NCBI GenBank assembly: GCA_030272835.1
Contig: SZOQ01000001.1
Span: 124,001-188,000 of the forward strand
DNA length: 64,000 nt
Source: 2-12-FULL-60-25 sp003576745
GTDB lineage: Bacteria; Patescibacteriota; Patescibacteriia; 2-12-FULL-60-25
Reading direction: 5' to 3'
Position numbers and translations under genes: made by a program. Shown here one piece after another: positions 47,043 through 55,196 of this stretch. The notes under the pieces are model-generated. The model did no database searches. It saw nothing but the letters and a program-made list of their open reading frames with translations, and was not told where the DNA came from. How positions within the stretch are numbered: position 1 is the first letter of the stretch; the number at the start of each line of letters is the position of its first letter.

Positions 47043-47537
47043 TCATTCTCCGACTTGCGTCATCTGCGAATGCGGAACCGGACCGGACGGCGGCATACGG
47101 TCCGCATAATGATAGCGGAACGTAAACCAGCGGTGCAGCAGATAAGTGGCGATGGCCACAATGAATGCCGAACCCACAAGCACGGCAAAGTCATACAGGC
47201 CGAAAACCTCATGGCCGAGATAGAAGAACCCGCCGTGCAGGCCCGTGCCGATAAGGACGACCGCGGCATATCGGAACATCATGGCCACGCCAAACCCGCG
47301 CGCGCGGAATGTCCAGTGATAATGCATAAGAAAATTGAATATGGCGGAAATGAACACCGCCATGACGGCTTCGAGCGTTTTGGGACCGTGGACCCAAAGA
47401 ACGCGAGACAGAACGGCATAGGCACCAACGTTGATGCCGAGCGAGGTTATGCCCACAATGCCGAACTTAAAAAGATTCCAGGTTTCGCTCCACACGCGTT
47501 CCCAGGTCCATGCGGCATTAGTGCGGCCAAGTGTCAT
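47043..47537 (-). CDS. GtrA-family membrane protein
   Basis: 164 residues with four helices: LFKFGIVGITSLGINVGAYA, TLEAVMAVFISAIFNFLMHY, FRYAAVVLIGTGLHGGFFYL and DFAVLVGSAFIVAIATYLLH. The N-terminal FGIVG and NFLMHYHWTFR are the GtrA signatures. GtrA proteins are thought to flip polyprenyl-linked glucose or related sugars or to partner with GT-C enzymes. Its start overlaps the subtilase gene by 20 bases. Confidence 0.88.
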   Translation of the reverse strand: MTLGRTNAAWTWERVWSETWNLFKFGIVGITSLGINVGAYAVLSRVLWVHGPKTLEAVMAVFISAIFNFLMHYHWTFRARGFGVAMMFRYAAVVLIGTGLHGGFFYLGHEVFGLYDFAVLVGSAFIVAIATYLLHRWFTFRYHYADRMPPSGPVPHSQMTQVGE

Positions 47538-49332
47538 AACGCCTGAACAAAGGGTCTTCCGTAAAGAATCCGGAAGACGTTAAAAAGGGATAGGTTGCCA
47601 AATCATCGAGCGTTGCCTGTATCCACCCGTCTTTGCCGAGTTTTTTGTCGTCCAAACGGAGACTGCCAAGAGGCCCGCTCATTACCAAAAATCCCGTACT
47701 CTGTATGGTCATTCGCGCAAGCGACCATCTGCCCGTCGCTGCCGTCCCGAACGGAAATACGTTTACCAAAAGATTGCCGGCGGCATCCGTAATCGCCAAG
47801 TGCCCCGTACCATTGCTCGGCACAAAGGCCGCGGCATCGGATACGCCGAGCATGTCCATGCCTCCCGCATACGTTTTTCCGAAAGGATAAAAAACCGTTT
47901 CCGCAAAGGAGCGGTCATATCCCCATGCCATTCCTCCATTCGGATCCGCGAGAACAAACCCGTTTCGCACGCCGGCCGCCACCGCGCCGTTCTTGAGCGG
48001 CATGCCGATAATCCCGCGCCGGATTTCCTGACCGTCGCGCCCGTACAGCGCCCAGTCTCCGGCAGATCCTGTTGCCGGAACCGCGATAATTTCCGGGGAA
48101 CCGTCGCCGTCCATGTCGGTAAAGGCGGCGCGCGCGCCCCGCATATCCTCGGGCCCGAATGGCGCGAATTCGAGAATTTCCGCATCCGCCCACAACTGTA
48201 TGCGCGTGGGCTGACCCGGCATGCTAGCGCGGAGTTCAAGCGATTCCTTTATGCTCCCGGGAACAATGTCGGCAAGGGCGAGCGCGGCATCGAGCCGTCC
48301 GGCTCCAAGCGCGGAGTCCTGCAAAGGCGCCGAATGGCTCAACAGATGGTTCCGGAGCTCCGTGGCTCCCCATGAGGGATGCGCGGATTTAAGAAGCGCG
48401 GCCACGCCGGACACAAGCGGCGCCGCAAGCGATGTGCCGCTGTATCCGCCCGCATATCCGGGTTCGAGATACGCGCCGCTGTCATCGATCACAGGCGGCC
48501 GCGCGCCGAAAAAATCCGTTCCGGGCGCGGAAAGATCCACGCAGGATCCGTAGTTTGCATAAGGCGCCTGCGCATCCGCTTGATCCGTGCCCGACACGCT
48601 GATGACGCCGTAAAAGCCCTCTTTCGCGAGACAGGCGGGATATACGGGCATCTCGTCGAGGTTCGAGCCGAAAAGATACGCGGAATTTCCAGCGGCCGCC
48701 ACCGTGAGCACGCCGCGGGATCGCGCGAATGCGATAGCCTCATCCAAGAGCGGATCGCGGAGATGCCCCTCGATGCTCAAATTAATAATGTCTGCCCCGT
48801 GCAAAACGGCATAATTGACGGCATTCGCCACATCCACCGTGGAACCGCTGCCCGAAGCGTCCAATCCCACAAGCGGCATAATGCTCACATGCCAGGCCAC
48901 GCCGGCAATTCCCCTGCTGTTATTCCCTTCGGCGCCGATAAGCGATGCCACGAGCGTGCCGTGCACGAATGCTTCCTGCCTGTCCTCCGCATTCGGCCGA
49001 AGCTCCGCGCTGTCATCGACGAAATTCCAGCCATGAATATCGTCGATAAACCCGTTTCCGTCATCGTCAATGCCGTTTCCGGCCACCTCATTCGGATTGG
49101 TCCAGATATTCCCACGCAAATCCTCATGATCAATGTCCACCGCCGTATCGATCACGGCCACGACGACTTGTTTCGAACCCGTGGTTTTTTCCCAAGCCTC
49201 CTCCGCGCGGATCTGCTGTAAATACCATTGCTTAAAATAAAACGTGTCGTCCGGCGTTTTCGCCTGTGCGATGGACGCAAACCCTTGGATGCCGAGGATC
49301 ATGCACACAAAAAGGGCAAAACGGCTTTTCAT
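47518..49332 (-). CDS. Secreted subtilisin-like serine protease with C-terminal propeller-like repeats
   Basis: 604 residues with a signal peptide (MKSRFALFVCMILGIQGFAS ending at IAQA). The subtilase domain has the triad Asp62 (VVVAVIDTAVDIDHEDL), His124 (FVHGTLVASLIG) and Ser301 (GGYSGTSLAAPLVSGVAAL); a calcium-loop-like NGIDDDGNGFIDDIHG follows Asp62. From about 380 on, FG-GAP-like strands occur (FTDMDGDGSPEIIAVP, GRDGQEIRRGIIGMPLKNG). Acts outside the cell, perhaps in nutrient release from a host cell. Transcribed from an extended -10 at 49344-49352; heads an operon with GtrA and the UXS-like gene. Confidence 0.9.
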   Translation of the reverse strand: MKSRFALFVCMILGIQGFASIAQAKTPDDTFYFKQWYLQQIRAEEAWEKTTGSKQVVVAVIDTAVDIDHEDLRGNIWTNPNEVAGNGIDDDGNGFIDDIHGWNFVDDSAELRPNAEDRQEAFVHGTLVASLIGAEGNNSRGIAGVAWHVSIMPLVGLDASGSGSTVDVANAVNYAVLHGADIINLSIEGHLRDPLLDEAIAFARSRGVLTVAAAGNSAYLFGSNLDEMPVYPACLAKEGFYGVISVSGTDQADAQAPYANYGSCVDLSAPGTDFFGARPPVIDDSGAYLEPGYAGGYSGTSLAAPLVSGVAALLKSAHPSWGATELRNHLLSHSAPLQDSALGAGRLDAALALADIVPGSIKESLELRASMPGQPTRIQLWADAEILEFAPFGPEDMRGARAAFTDMDGDGSPEIIAVPATGSAGDWALYGRDGQEIRRGIIGMPLKNGAVAAGVRNGFVLADPNGGMAWGYDRSFAETVFYPFGKTYAGGMDMLGVSDAAAFVPSNGTGHLAITDAAGNLLVNVFPFGTAATGRWSLARMTIQSTGFLVMSGPLGSLRLDDKKLGKDGWIQATLDDLATYPFLTSSGFFTEDPLFRRYDTWPH

Positions 49333-49343
49333 AGAATGCGGGC

Positions 49344-49352
49344 AGTCTAGCA
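49344..49352 (-). promoter_or_regulatory. Extended -10 of the subtilase operon
   Basis: TGCTAGACT on the minus strand, 11 bases before ATG at 49332. Identical to the element before the cyclase gene. Confidence 0.45.
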
Positions 49353-49391
49353 TTGGAAGATTCGTATTGCTAGAAAGCATGTCATTGCTAT

Positions 49392-49490
49392 CGTTTCAGA
49401 GTTTTAGGGTTTAAGAGTTATAGAGTTACCTTTAATGCCAGGAATTCCAATACAAGTGCCCTAAACCCCTAAAACACGAGAACTCTGGAA
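49392..49490. repeat. TTTAGGG-type inverted repeat (second family)
   Basis: CAGAGTTTTAGGGTTTAAGA and GTTATAGAGTT on the left; CCCTAAACCCCTAAAACAC and GAGAACTCTGGAAC on the right. The arms are complementary in part. It lies between the divergent subtilase and phosphotransferase gene starts. Confidence 0.7.
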
Positions 49491-49544
49491 CAGCCCCCGT
49501 GCCTCCCTTGTAAATTCCCCATGTTTCGGTACGCTCCAGCCAAT

Positions 49545-50912
49545 ATGTACAGGATTGCCATACACCTGAAACGCCTCCTGCTTTTGGGCGCCGACCTCAT
49601 AGCCCTCCAGCTCGCCCTGCTCACGACGCTGTGGCTTCGATATGGCGAACTGGCGGAGAACACCTGGCGCCAGCATGCCCTTCCGTTCGCCATGATTTCC
49701 TTCCTGTGGGTCACGGGCCTTTTCGTAACAGGCCTCTATGACCTTTCCAAGGCGCGGAATGGCGTGGCGTTCTTCCGGACCTTCCTTGAAGGGATGTTCG
49801 TGAACCTGCTCATCGCCTTCGCGTTTTTCTATTTGATTCCCTTCGGCATTGAACCTCGTACCAACCTTCTGCTCTTCTTCGCCATTTCGCTGCTCTTCAT
49901 TTACTGCTGGCGCCTTGTCTTCAACAGGTTCATTACCAAGGAATTGATGAAAAACCGCATCCTGTACATCGGCCCGGCCGAAGACGCCCTGCGCCTGCGC
50001 GATTTGATCGCGAATAATACGCTCGGATTCGAGCTTGCCACTGTCATCCACACCACGCCCCGGTTTTCGCATGAAGCCGACGGCCTGCGCTGGAATGAGC
50101 GCATGGATACGCTCGTGCCGCTCATGATGGAAGAACGCATTAATGCCATCGTCATCGAACATGGCATTGAAGAGCATCCGGAAATGCGCGACCAGCTGTA
50201 TATGGCCCTTCATACCTCCGCCGCGCTCATTGACCGCAAGGAACTGGAAGAAACGCTCACGGGGAGAGTGCCGATTACGGACGTGAACAAAGCCTGGTTC
50301 CTCAAAAATCTGCGCGAATCGGAAAAAATGTGGTTCGAGGCGCTCAAACGCGGTTTGGATGTTCTCTTCGCTCTTCCGGTTGCCGTCCTCACGCTCATGC
50401 TGACGCCCATTATCGCGCTGGCCGTGAAATTATCGTCACCCGGACCCGTGCTGTTCCGGCAGGAGCGCGTCGGCAAACACGGAAAACGGTTTTGGATCGT
50501 CAAATTCCGCACCATGCGGGAAGACGCCGAAGCGAATGGCGCGCAGTTTGCCACCATACAGGACCCCCGCATTACCGCGGTGGGCGCCTTTCTCCGCGCA
50601 ACGCGTCTGGATGAATTACCGCAAGTCTGGAATGTGTTAAAAGGCGACATGTCCTTTGTGGGTCCGCGGCCCGAACGCCCTGAATTCGTGGACCAGCTCA
50701 CCGAACGCCTCCCCTTTTACGCCCTCCGTCATTTAACCCGCCCGGGACTCACCGGATGGGCGCAGGTTCGCTATAAATATGCATCCTCGCTCGAAGAGAA
50801 TCTCGTAAAACTCCAATACGACCTCTTTTATGTAAAGCACCGTTCGCTCATTCTCGATCTCGCGATTTTATTGAAAACCATCAACACCGTGGTCCGAAGA
50901 CAGGGAACGTGA
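49545..50912 (+). CDS. Undecaprenyl-phosphate sugar phosphotransferase (polyprenol-P initiating GT)
   Basis: 455 residues. Four N-terminal membrane helices (about 10-115, including RLLLLGADLIALQLALLTTL), a CoA-binding-like middle domain (LYIGPAEDALRLRDLIANNT), then one helix (VLFALPVAVLTLMLTPIIAL) and the catalytic PNPT domain: SPGPVLFRQERVGKHGK, VKFRTMREDA, RATRLDELPQVWNVLKGDMS, VGPRPERPEFVD. It transfers a sugar phosphate from a UDP- or GDP-sugar to undecaprenyl phosphate and starts a polysaccharide chain (WbaP/WcaJ type). The ATG at 49545 follows the weak box TACGCT by 9 bases. Confidence 0.93.
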   Translation: MYRIAIHLKRLLLLGADLIALQLALLTTLWLRYGELAENTWRQHALPFAMISFLWVTGLFVTGLYDLSKARNGVAFFRTFLEGMFVNLLIAFAFFYLIPFGIEPRTNLLLFFAISLLFIYCWRLVFNRFITKELMKNRILYIGPAEDALRLRDLIANNTLGFELATVIHTTPRFSHEADGLRWNERMDTLVPLMMEERINAIVIEHGIEEHPEMRDQLYMALHTSAALIDRKELEETLTGRVPITDVNKAWFLKNLRESEKMWFEALKRGLDVLFALPVAVLTLMLTPIIALAVKLSSPGPVLFRQERVGKHGKRFWIVKFRTMREDAEANGAQFATIQDPRITAVGAFLRATRLDELPQVWNVLKGDMSFVGPRPERPEFVDQLTERLPFYALRHLTRPGLTGWAQVRYKYASSLEENLVKLQYDLFYVKHRSLILDLAILLKTINTVVRRQGT

Positions 50913-50928
50913 CAGGAACAAGGTATTA

Positions 50929-50980
50929 GTTAGTAGTTTTTTATTAAAACAACCACAATCAATAACCACTGACTACTAAC
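50929..50980. repeat. Inverted repeat after the phosphotransferase gene
   Basis: GTTAGTAGT (50929-50937) and ACTACTAAC (50972-50980) enclose an A/T-rich loop with TTTTTTATTAAAAC. It may act as an RNA hairpin at the convergent gene ends 50912 and 51003; not a classic terminator. Confidence 0.5.
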
Positions 50981-51002
50981 AATAATTCATAACTACCAAC
51001 CA

Positions 51003-51917
51003 CTAACCATCGACGATACCCCACTCTTTCAAGAGCGCCCTCAATCCGTCCTCGAACGCGATGGACGGCTCCCAGCCGAGAAGCTCTTTGGTGCGCGAAA
51101 TGTCCGCGCGCGTATGGCGCGACTCCCCTTTGCGTGCGTCGATATATGTCACCGAGCCGCCGAACATGGCGGCGATCTTGTTGATGCTGTGCTGGGATCC
51201 GGCGCCGATGTTCAGGATCTCCCCATGGCCCACGTTCGGGGACGTCATGGCGCGAATATTCGCATCCACCACGTCGAGCACATGCGTGAAGTCGCGGGTT
51301 TGTTCTCCATCTCCTGCAATCGTGAGCGGCTCTCCCTCCAGCGCCTGGCGCTTAAAGATGCTGATGACCGTGACATAGGCGCCTTCATCCGCCATATTCG
51401 GGCCGTAGACGTTGAAGTAACGGAGACAGACGGTCTCCAGTCCGTAATGCATGGAAAACTGTTTGCAGAACTGTTCCCCGACGAGCTTTTGCAGGCCGTA
51501 CGGGTTCAGCGGCTTCGGATGCGCGTCCGGGTGGTTCGGAAGGTCTTCGGTGGCGCCATAGGCGGATGAGGACGCGGAGTAGACAACGCGTTTTACCCCG
51601 GCATCGCGCGCCGCTACGAGGACATTCAATGTGCCGATGACATTGTTCACCGTGGTCTCGACGGGCTGTTCGATGGAAAGCGGTACCCGCGGCAATGCAC
51701 CGACATGGAAGACGCCGTCGACGTTCTGAAAATGCGGCTTGATCGCTTCGAGATCCGTAAAATCTGCTGGAACGAATTCCGCGCCCTCCGGAACCCGTTC
51801 GCGCTTTCCGGTGGAAAGATTATCGAGCACCACAACGTCATGCCCTTCTTGAAGCAGCCGCTTGGCAAGCGTTGAACCGATGAATCCGGCTCCGCCGGTA
51901 ACGAGATAACGGGACAT
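51003..51917 (-). CDS. UDP-sugar 4-epimerase-like dehydrogenase
   Basis: 304-residue extended SDR. NAD loop YLVTGGAGFIGSTLAK (4-19), SASSSAYGATEDLPNHPDAH and the catalytic Tyr-x3-Lys in NPYGLQKLVGEQFC, then VCLRYFNVYGPNMADEGAYV and TRDFTHVLDVVDANIRAM. The sequence is like UDP-GlcNAc/UDP-glucose 4-epimerases (WbpP, GalE). The ATG at 51917 gives a clean N-terminal Rossmann strand. It lies alone between repeats. Supplies an epimerised sugar for the polysaccharide genes around it. Confidence 0.9.
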   Translation of the reverse strand: MSRYLVTGGAGFIGSTLAKRLLQEGHDVVVLDNLSTGKRERVPEGAEFVPADFTDLEAIKPHFQNVDGVFHVGALPRVPLSIEQPVETTVNNVIGTLNVLVAARDAGVKRVVYSASSSAYGATEDLPNHPDAHPKPLNPYGLQKLVGEQFCKQFSMHYGLETVCLRYFNVYGPNMADEGAYVTVISIFKRQALEGEPLTIAGDGEQTRDFTHVLDVVDANIRAMTSPNVGHGEILNIGAGSQHSINKIAAMFGGSVTYIDARKGESRHTRADISRTKELLGWEPSIAFEDGLRALLKEWGIVDG

Positions 51918-51939
51918 AGTGATGATAAATGAGTGTTGA

Positions 51940-52249
51940 CGCAGGGCTACGGGGAAGATTGTAGATGGGAGCTGTTGGCAATTGGGAATTGAGAAAAGAG
52001 GACAAAGGGCAAAGGACAAAGGGAACAGGTTCGGTGTTCGGGGCTAGGATGAAACTGCTTACTACGAACCTACGAACGTATGGATCCAAGGGCAAAGGGC
52101 TAAGGGAACGGATTACGGGGCGCAAGGCTCATGGCGCACGGCCTCGCCCTATGCAACTACGTACTCTTCCCCCTACGCAACCACGCAACCTTACGCCCTC
52201 CCTCTACGCAACTACATCCAGAATTTCCTCACGACCCACAATCCACAAC
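51940..52249. repeat. Mosaic intergenic repeat, long form (332-base gap)
   Basis: No gene is visible. Left: GGGCTACGGGGAAGATTGTA, GCTGTTGGCAATTGGGAATT, GGACAAAGGGCAAAGGAC. Middle: GGTGTTCGGGGCTAGGATG, AACCTACGAACGTATGG. Right: CCCCCTACGCAACCACGC, CCCTCCCTCTACGCAACTAC. The last copy of the family in the window; beyond it the DNA becomes AT-richer. Confidence 0.85.
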
Positions 52250-53086
52250 TCACGACTCTTTCCTCGGCGAGCCTTCTTCCCACTGGATATCCTTCCCTTG
52301 CTTTCGGACGAGCTCGTTATTGTACTGTTCCGCAGCTTCGAGAAGCGACATGTCGATTCCCAGCTCTTTTCCGAGCTGCAGAATGGAACGCGTATCCTTG
52401 GGCAGACACTTTCCCCCATACCCTCGATAGCCCTGATAAAAAATCTCCCAGTGCATATCGCCCATCCACGGTTCGGCTTTGGCGCATTCCTTGACCATGT
52501 CATACTCAATGTCGAGCTGTTTGCAAAGATCATACATTTGATTGGCATACGCCACTTTGAGCGCATAAAACGCATTCCCGAAATATTTCACCATTTCCGC
52601 GGCGCGTGCAGGGATAATTTTTTCAAACGGCGCGCGCGGCAAAAGTCCCATGACGGTTTCGGCATCGCGCCGACTCTGATTGGTATAGCCGATAATTTGT
52701 CGGTTCGGATGCTGCATGTCTTCATCCACGCGCGACTGCGTAAGAAATTCCGGATTGAATATGAATCGATGCTGCGGATACAGCGCCTGCAGGCGATCCG
52801 TGGTACCGGGCAGAATGGTGGATTTGAGGACAATGGTTTTCCCTTCTCCGGGAATGGCTTCGATGGCAGCGCGAATATACGTATCATCGAAGCCGGAGCC
52901 GTCCAAATAAAACGGCGTGGGCACGGCGATGAAGATGACATCCGCATCGTCGAGAACGGAATTGTCGCTCAAGCCCTTTGGTGGGTCATAGCGGCCAACG
53001 TCGATGTTCCTGGTCTGAAAAAAACGATCGAGCGCTCCCCCGACCCAGCCGAGACCTATAATGGCGATGGATGGCTGACCATTCAT
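52250..53086 (-). CDS. UDP-glucose/GDP-mannose dehydrogenase family, short form
   Basis: 278 residues. N-terminal Rossmann domain (PSIAIIGLGWVGGALDRFFQ) and the central helical dimer domain with EMVKYFGNAFYALKVAYANQ and the catalytic cysteine in GYGGKCLPKDTRS are present. The C-terminal UDP-binding Rossmann domain (about 120-150 residues in the usual 430-residue enzyme) is missing. It might still oxidise the sugar C6 in two steps or may use a different donor. The ATG at 53086 follows TACACT by 7 bases. It is the last gene of the AT-rich island. Confidence 0.85.
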   Translation of the reverse strand: MNGQPSIAIIGLGWVGGALDRFFQTRNIDVGRYDPPKGLSDNSVLDDADVIFIAVPTPFYLDGSGFDDTYIRAAIEAIPGEGKTIVLKSTILPGTTDRLQALYPQHRFIFNPEFLTQSRVDEDMQHPNRQIIGYTNQSRRDAETVMGLLPRAPFEKIIPARAAEMVKYFGNAFYALKVAYANQMYDLCKQLDIEYDMVKECAKAEPWMGDMHWEIFYQGYRGYGGKCLPKDTRSILQLGKELGIDMSLLEAAEQYNNELVRKQGKDIQWEEGSPRKES

Positions 53087-53093
53087 AGATGAG

Positions 53094-53099
53094 AGTGTA
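53094..53099 (-). promoter_or_regulatory. Putative -10 box of the short dehydrogenase gene
   Basis: TACACT on the minus strand, 7 bases before the ATG at 53086. No clear -35 at normal spacing. Confidence 0.35.
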
Positions 53100-53134
53100 T
53101 TTCAGCAGGAAAACGGGGTTGGTTCAAGCGTTCA

Positions 53135-54136
53135 TCAAATCTGGAGCCTTCCCGCTGCGACTTCTCCCTTGAACCATTCCACGGTGTTCCGGAGACCCTC
53201 ATCAAGGGAAACCTTACACTCAAACCCCGTCATCTCACGGGCCTTGGTGGTATCGGCATAGCGTCGCATTTGCCCTTCCGGTTTTGATGTATCAAAATGA
53301 ATGTAAAGATCTGTTCGACCGGTAGCGGTCATTACCTTTTCCGCCAACTCCCGAATGGTGACATAATCTCCGGTTCCGACATTGATGGGATCGCCGCTGG
53401 GGCCTTTTTCCGCGACAGCTAAAAGTCCTGACACGAAATCATCACAATAGACCAAAGCACGAATCGCATTTCCCGTGCCATAGACGAGCAATTCACCGCT
53501 TTGCGGAGCAGCTAGACAGCGACGGATGAGCGCCGGAATAACATGAGAAGTATCAAAATGAAAATCATCTCGCGGACCATACGCATTGAAGGGACGCGCG
53601 ATCGGAATATGCATACCGTAACGTTTTGCGTACAGCATCCCCATGTATTCCTGCGTGCGTTTCGCCATGCCATACCCTTCGTTAGTTTCCTGAGGGAAAC
53701 TGCGGAATCCTTCCGTTTCCTTAATAGGGGTCTCAGCGTCGCCCGGATAGACACAAGCGGTGGAACATACAAGATAGTTCGGCACTTCGGCGAGACGCGC
53801 CGCTTCCATCATGCTTATGGCTGGCCGGAGATTCTCATAAAACATGTACGCATGATTCTTACTGCTGTAGAGCAGCCCGCCCATATGCGCGGCGATATTC
53901 AGCACCCAGTCCTGCCCTTTCAGAACCGGCACCATGGAAGGCTCATCCTCTAAACGAACGTTCACGACGTGAATGTCTCGAGCGATCGGGGCAAGATAGG
54001 TCTGCGTGACATCCATTCTCTGGCGGAGCGTAACCGTTACACTCGCACCTTCGCGTAAAAGCCTCTCGACCATATGCGAGCCGATAAAGCCCGCACCACC
54101 TGTTACGACAACCTTTTTACCTTGCCAATAATTCAT
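53135..54136 (-). CDS. GDP-fucose synthase-like reductase/epimerase
   Basis: 333 residues, extended SDR: NAD loop VVVTGGAGFIGSHMVERLL (9-27), VCSTACVYPG, Tyr-x3-Lys in NEGYGMAKRTQEYMGML, FNAYGPRDDFHFDTSHVIPA, YCDDFVSGLLAVAEKGPS. Similar to GDP-L-fucose synthase and related 4-keto-6-deoxy sugar enzymes. The gene starts 4 bases after the gmd stop, which supports that it acts on the 4-keto product of that dehydratase to give GDP-fucose or GDP-colitose-like sugar. Confidence 0.85.
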   Translation of the reverse strand: MNYWQGKKVVVTGGAGFIGSHMVERLLREGASVTVTLRQRMDVTQTYLAPIARDIHVVNVRLEDEPSMVPVLKGQDWVLNIAAHMGGLLYSSKNHAYMFYENLRPAISMMEAARLAEVPNYLVCSTACVYPGDAETPIKETEGFRSFPQETNEGYGMAKRTQEYMGMLYAKRYGMHIPIARPFNAYGPRDDFHFDTSHVIPALIRRCLAAPQSGELLVYGTGNAIRALVYCDDFVSGLLAVAEKGPSGDPINVGTGDYVTIRELAEKVMTATGRTDLYIHFDTSKPEGQMRRYADTTKAREMTGFECKVSLDEGLRNTVEWFKGEVAAGRLQI

Positions 54137-54140
54137 AATG

Positions 54141-55196
54141 TTATTGTAGTCTTTTCGTATAGGCTTCGCGAGAGCATTCACGGGCATCGTGCTCCACCAT
54201 CATGCGTATAAGGTCTTGAAAAGATGTCTTCGGCGACCAACCAAGTGTCGCTTTTGCCTTGGTTGCGTCACCTTCCAGATGATCCACCTCTGCAGGACGG
54301 AAATACTTCGGATCGATGACGATCAGCACTTTCCCGGTTTTCGCATCTCTTCCAACCTCATTCCGACCTTCCCCGTTCCACTCAATAGACATGTCGAGTA
54401 ACCTAGCTGCCTGCTCCGCAAGTTCACGGACTGAATGACTCTCGCCCGTCGCAATAACGAAATCGTCTGGATAATCATGTTCCAGCATCAGGACAGCCGC
54501 TTCCATATAATCTCGCGCGAATCCCCAGTCACGTCTTGCATCCAAATTACCCAGCGCCAGCGTATCCGAAAGGCCGTACTTGATACGCGCCAAATTGAGT
54601 GTAATTTTGCGCGTAACAAAATTTTCACCGCGGCGTGGCGATTCATGGTTAAATAAGACACCGTTCGTGGCGAACATTCCATAACTTTCTCTGTAATTTT
54701 TCGTAATGTAGTACGAAAATGCCTTCGCGCACGCATACGGACTGCGCGGAGCAAAGGGCGTTTCTTCCGACTGTGGCGGGGGTGCACTCCCAAACATTTC
54801 ACTTGATGAGGCCTGATAAAACCGCACTCGGTCGGCAAGTCCAGCCTGGCGTATCGCCTCAAGGAGTCGAAGCGTTGAAAGACCAGTGACTTCGCCGGTA
54901 TATTCAGGGATATCGAAACTGATGCGCACATGCGATTGCGCCGCAAGGTTAAAAATATAATCGGGCTGGATCTCCCGAAGCAGACGGACGAGATTCATTC
55001 CATCAGAAAGATCGCCATAATGAAGATAAAATTTTTTCTGCCCGTCCTGGTTCTGAAAGCGCTCATGAATGCGCCAAGTATTGAAACTTGAAGAACGGCG
55101 GATGATGCCATGTACCTCATCGCCGCGATCAAGTAGCAACTCCGCAAGATAGCTTCCGTCCTGTCCGGTCACTCCCGTAATAAAACAACGCTTCAT
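54141..55196 (-). CDS. gmd: GDP-mannose 4,6-dehydratase
   Basis: 351 residues, typical length. NADP loop FITGVTGQDGSYLAELLLD (5-23), IIRRSSSFNTWRI, FNLAAQSHVRISFDIPEYTG, catalytic Ser/Tyr-x3-Lys in QASSSEMFG and RSPYACAKAFSYYITKNY, and FNHESPRRGENFVTRKIT. It converts GDP-mannose to GDP-4-keto-6-deoxymannose. The C-terminus is RLQ before TAA. ATGA overlap with the GT2 gene upstream. Confidence 0.95.
   Translation of the reverse strand: MKRCFITGVTGQDGSYLAELLLDRGDEVHGIIRRSSSFNTWRIHERFQNQDGQKKFYLHYGDLSDGMNLVRLLREIQPDYIFNLAAQSHVRISFDIPEYTGEVTGLSTLRLLEAIRQAGLADRVRFYQASSSEMFGSAPPPQSEETPFAPRSPYACAKAFSYYITKNYRESYGMFATNGVLFNHESPRRGENFVTRKITLNLARIKYGLSDTLALGNLDARRDWGFARDYMEAAVLMLEHDYPDDFVIATGESHSVRELAEQAARLLDMSIEWNGEGRNEVGRDAKTGKVLIVIDPKYFRPAEVDHLEGDATKAKATLGWSPKTSFQDLIRMMVEHDARECSREAYTKRLQ

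Noticed and set aside
9570..49490. Telomere-like TTTAGGG sequence as a chromosome end
   Set aside because: Only one or two units per site, arranged in hairpins between ordinary bacterial genes.
1441..52249. Insertion sequences as the source of the repeats
   Set aside because: No transposase gene, no consistent terminal repeat or target duplication could be seen in any copy.
51965..53092. 375-residue plus-strand ORF
   Set aside because: Begins in repeat DNA and runs antisense to the nucleotide-sugar dehydrogenase gene.
54137..54150. TACAAT before the fucose-synthase-like gene as a promoter
   Set aside because: Again it is the Leu-Gln-stop end of gmd; the genes are 4 bases apart and co-transcribed.
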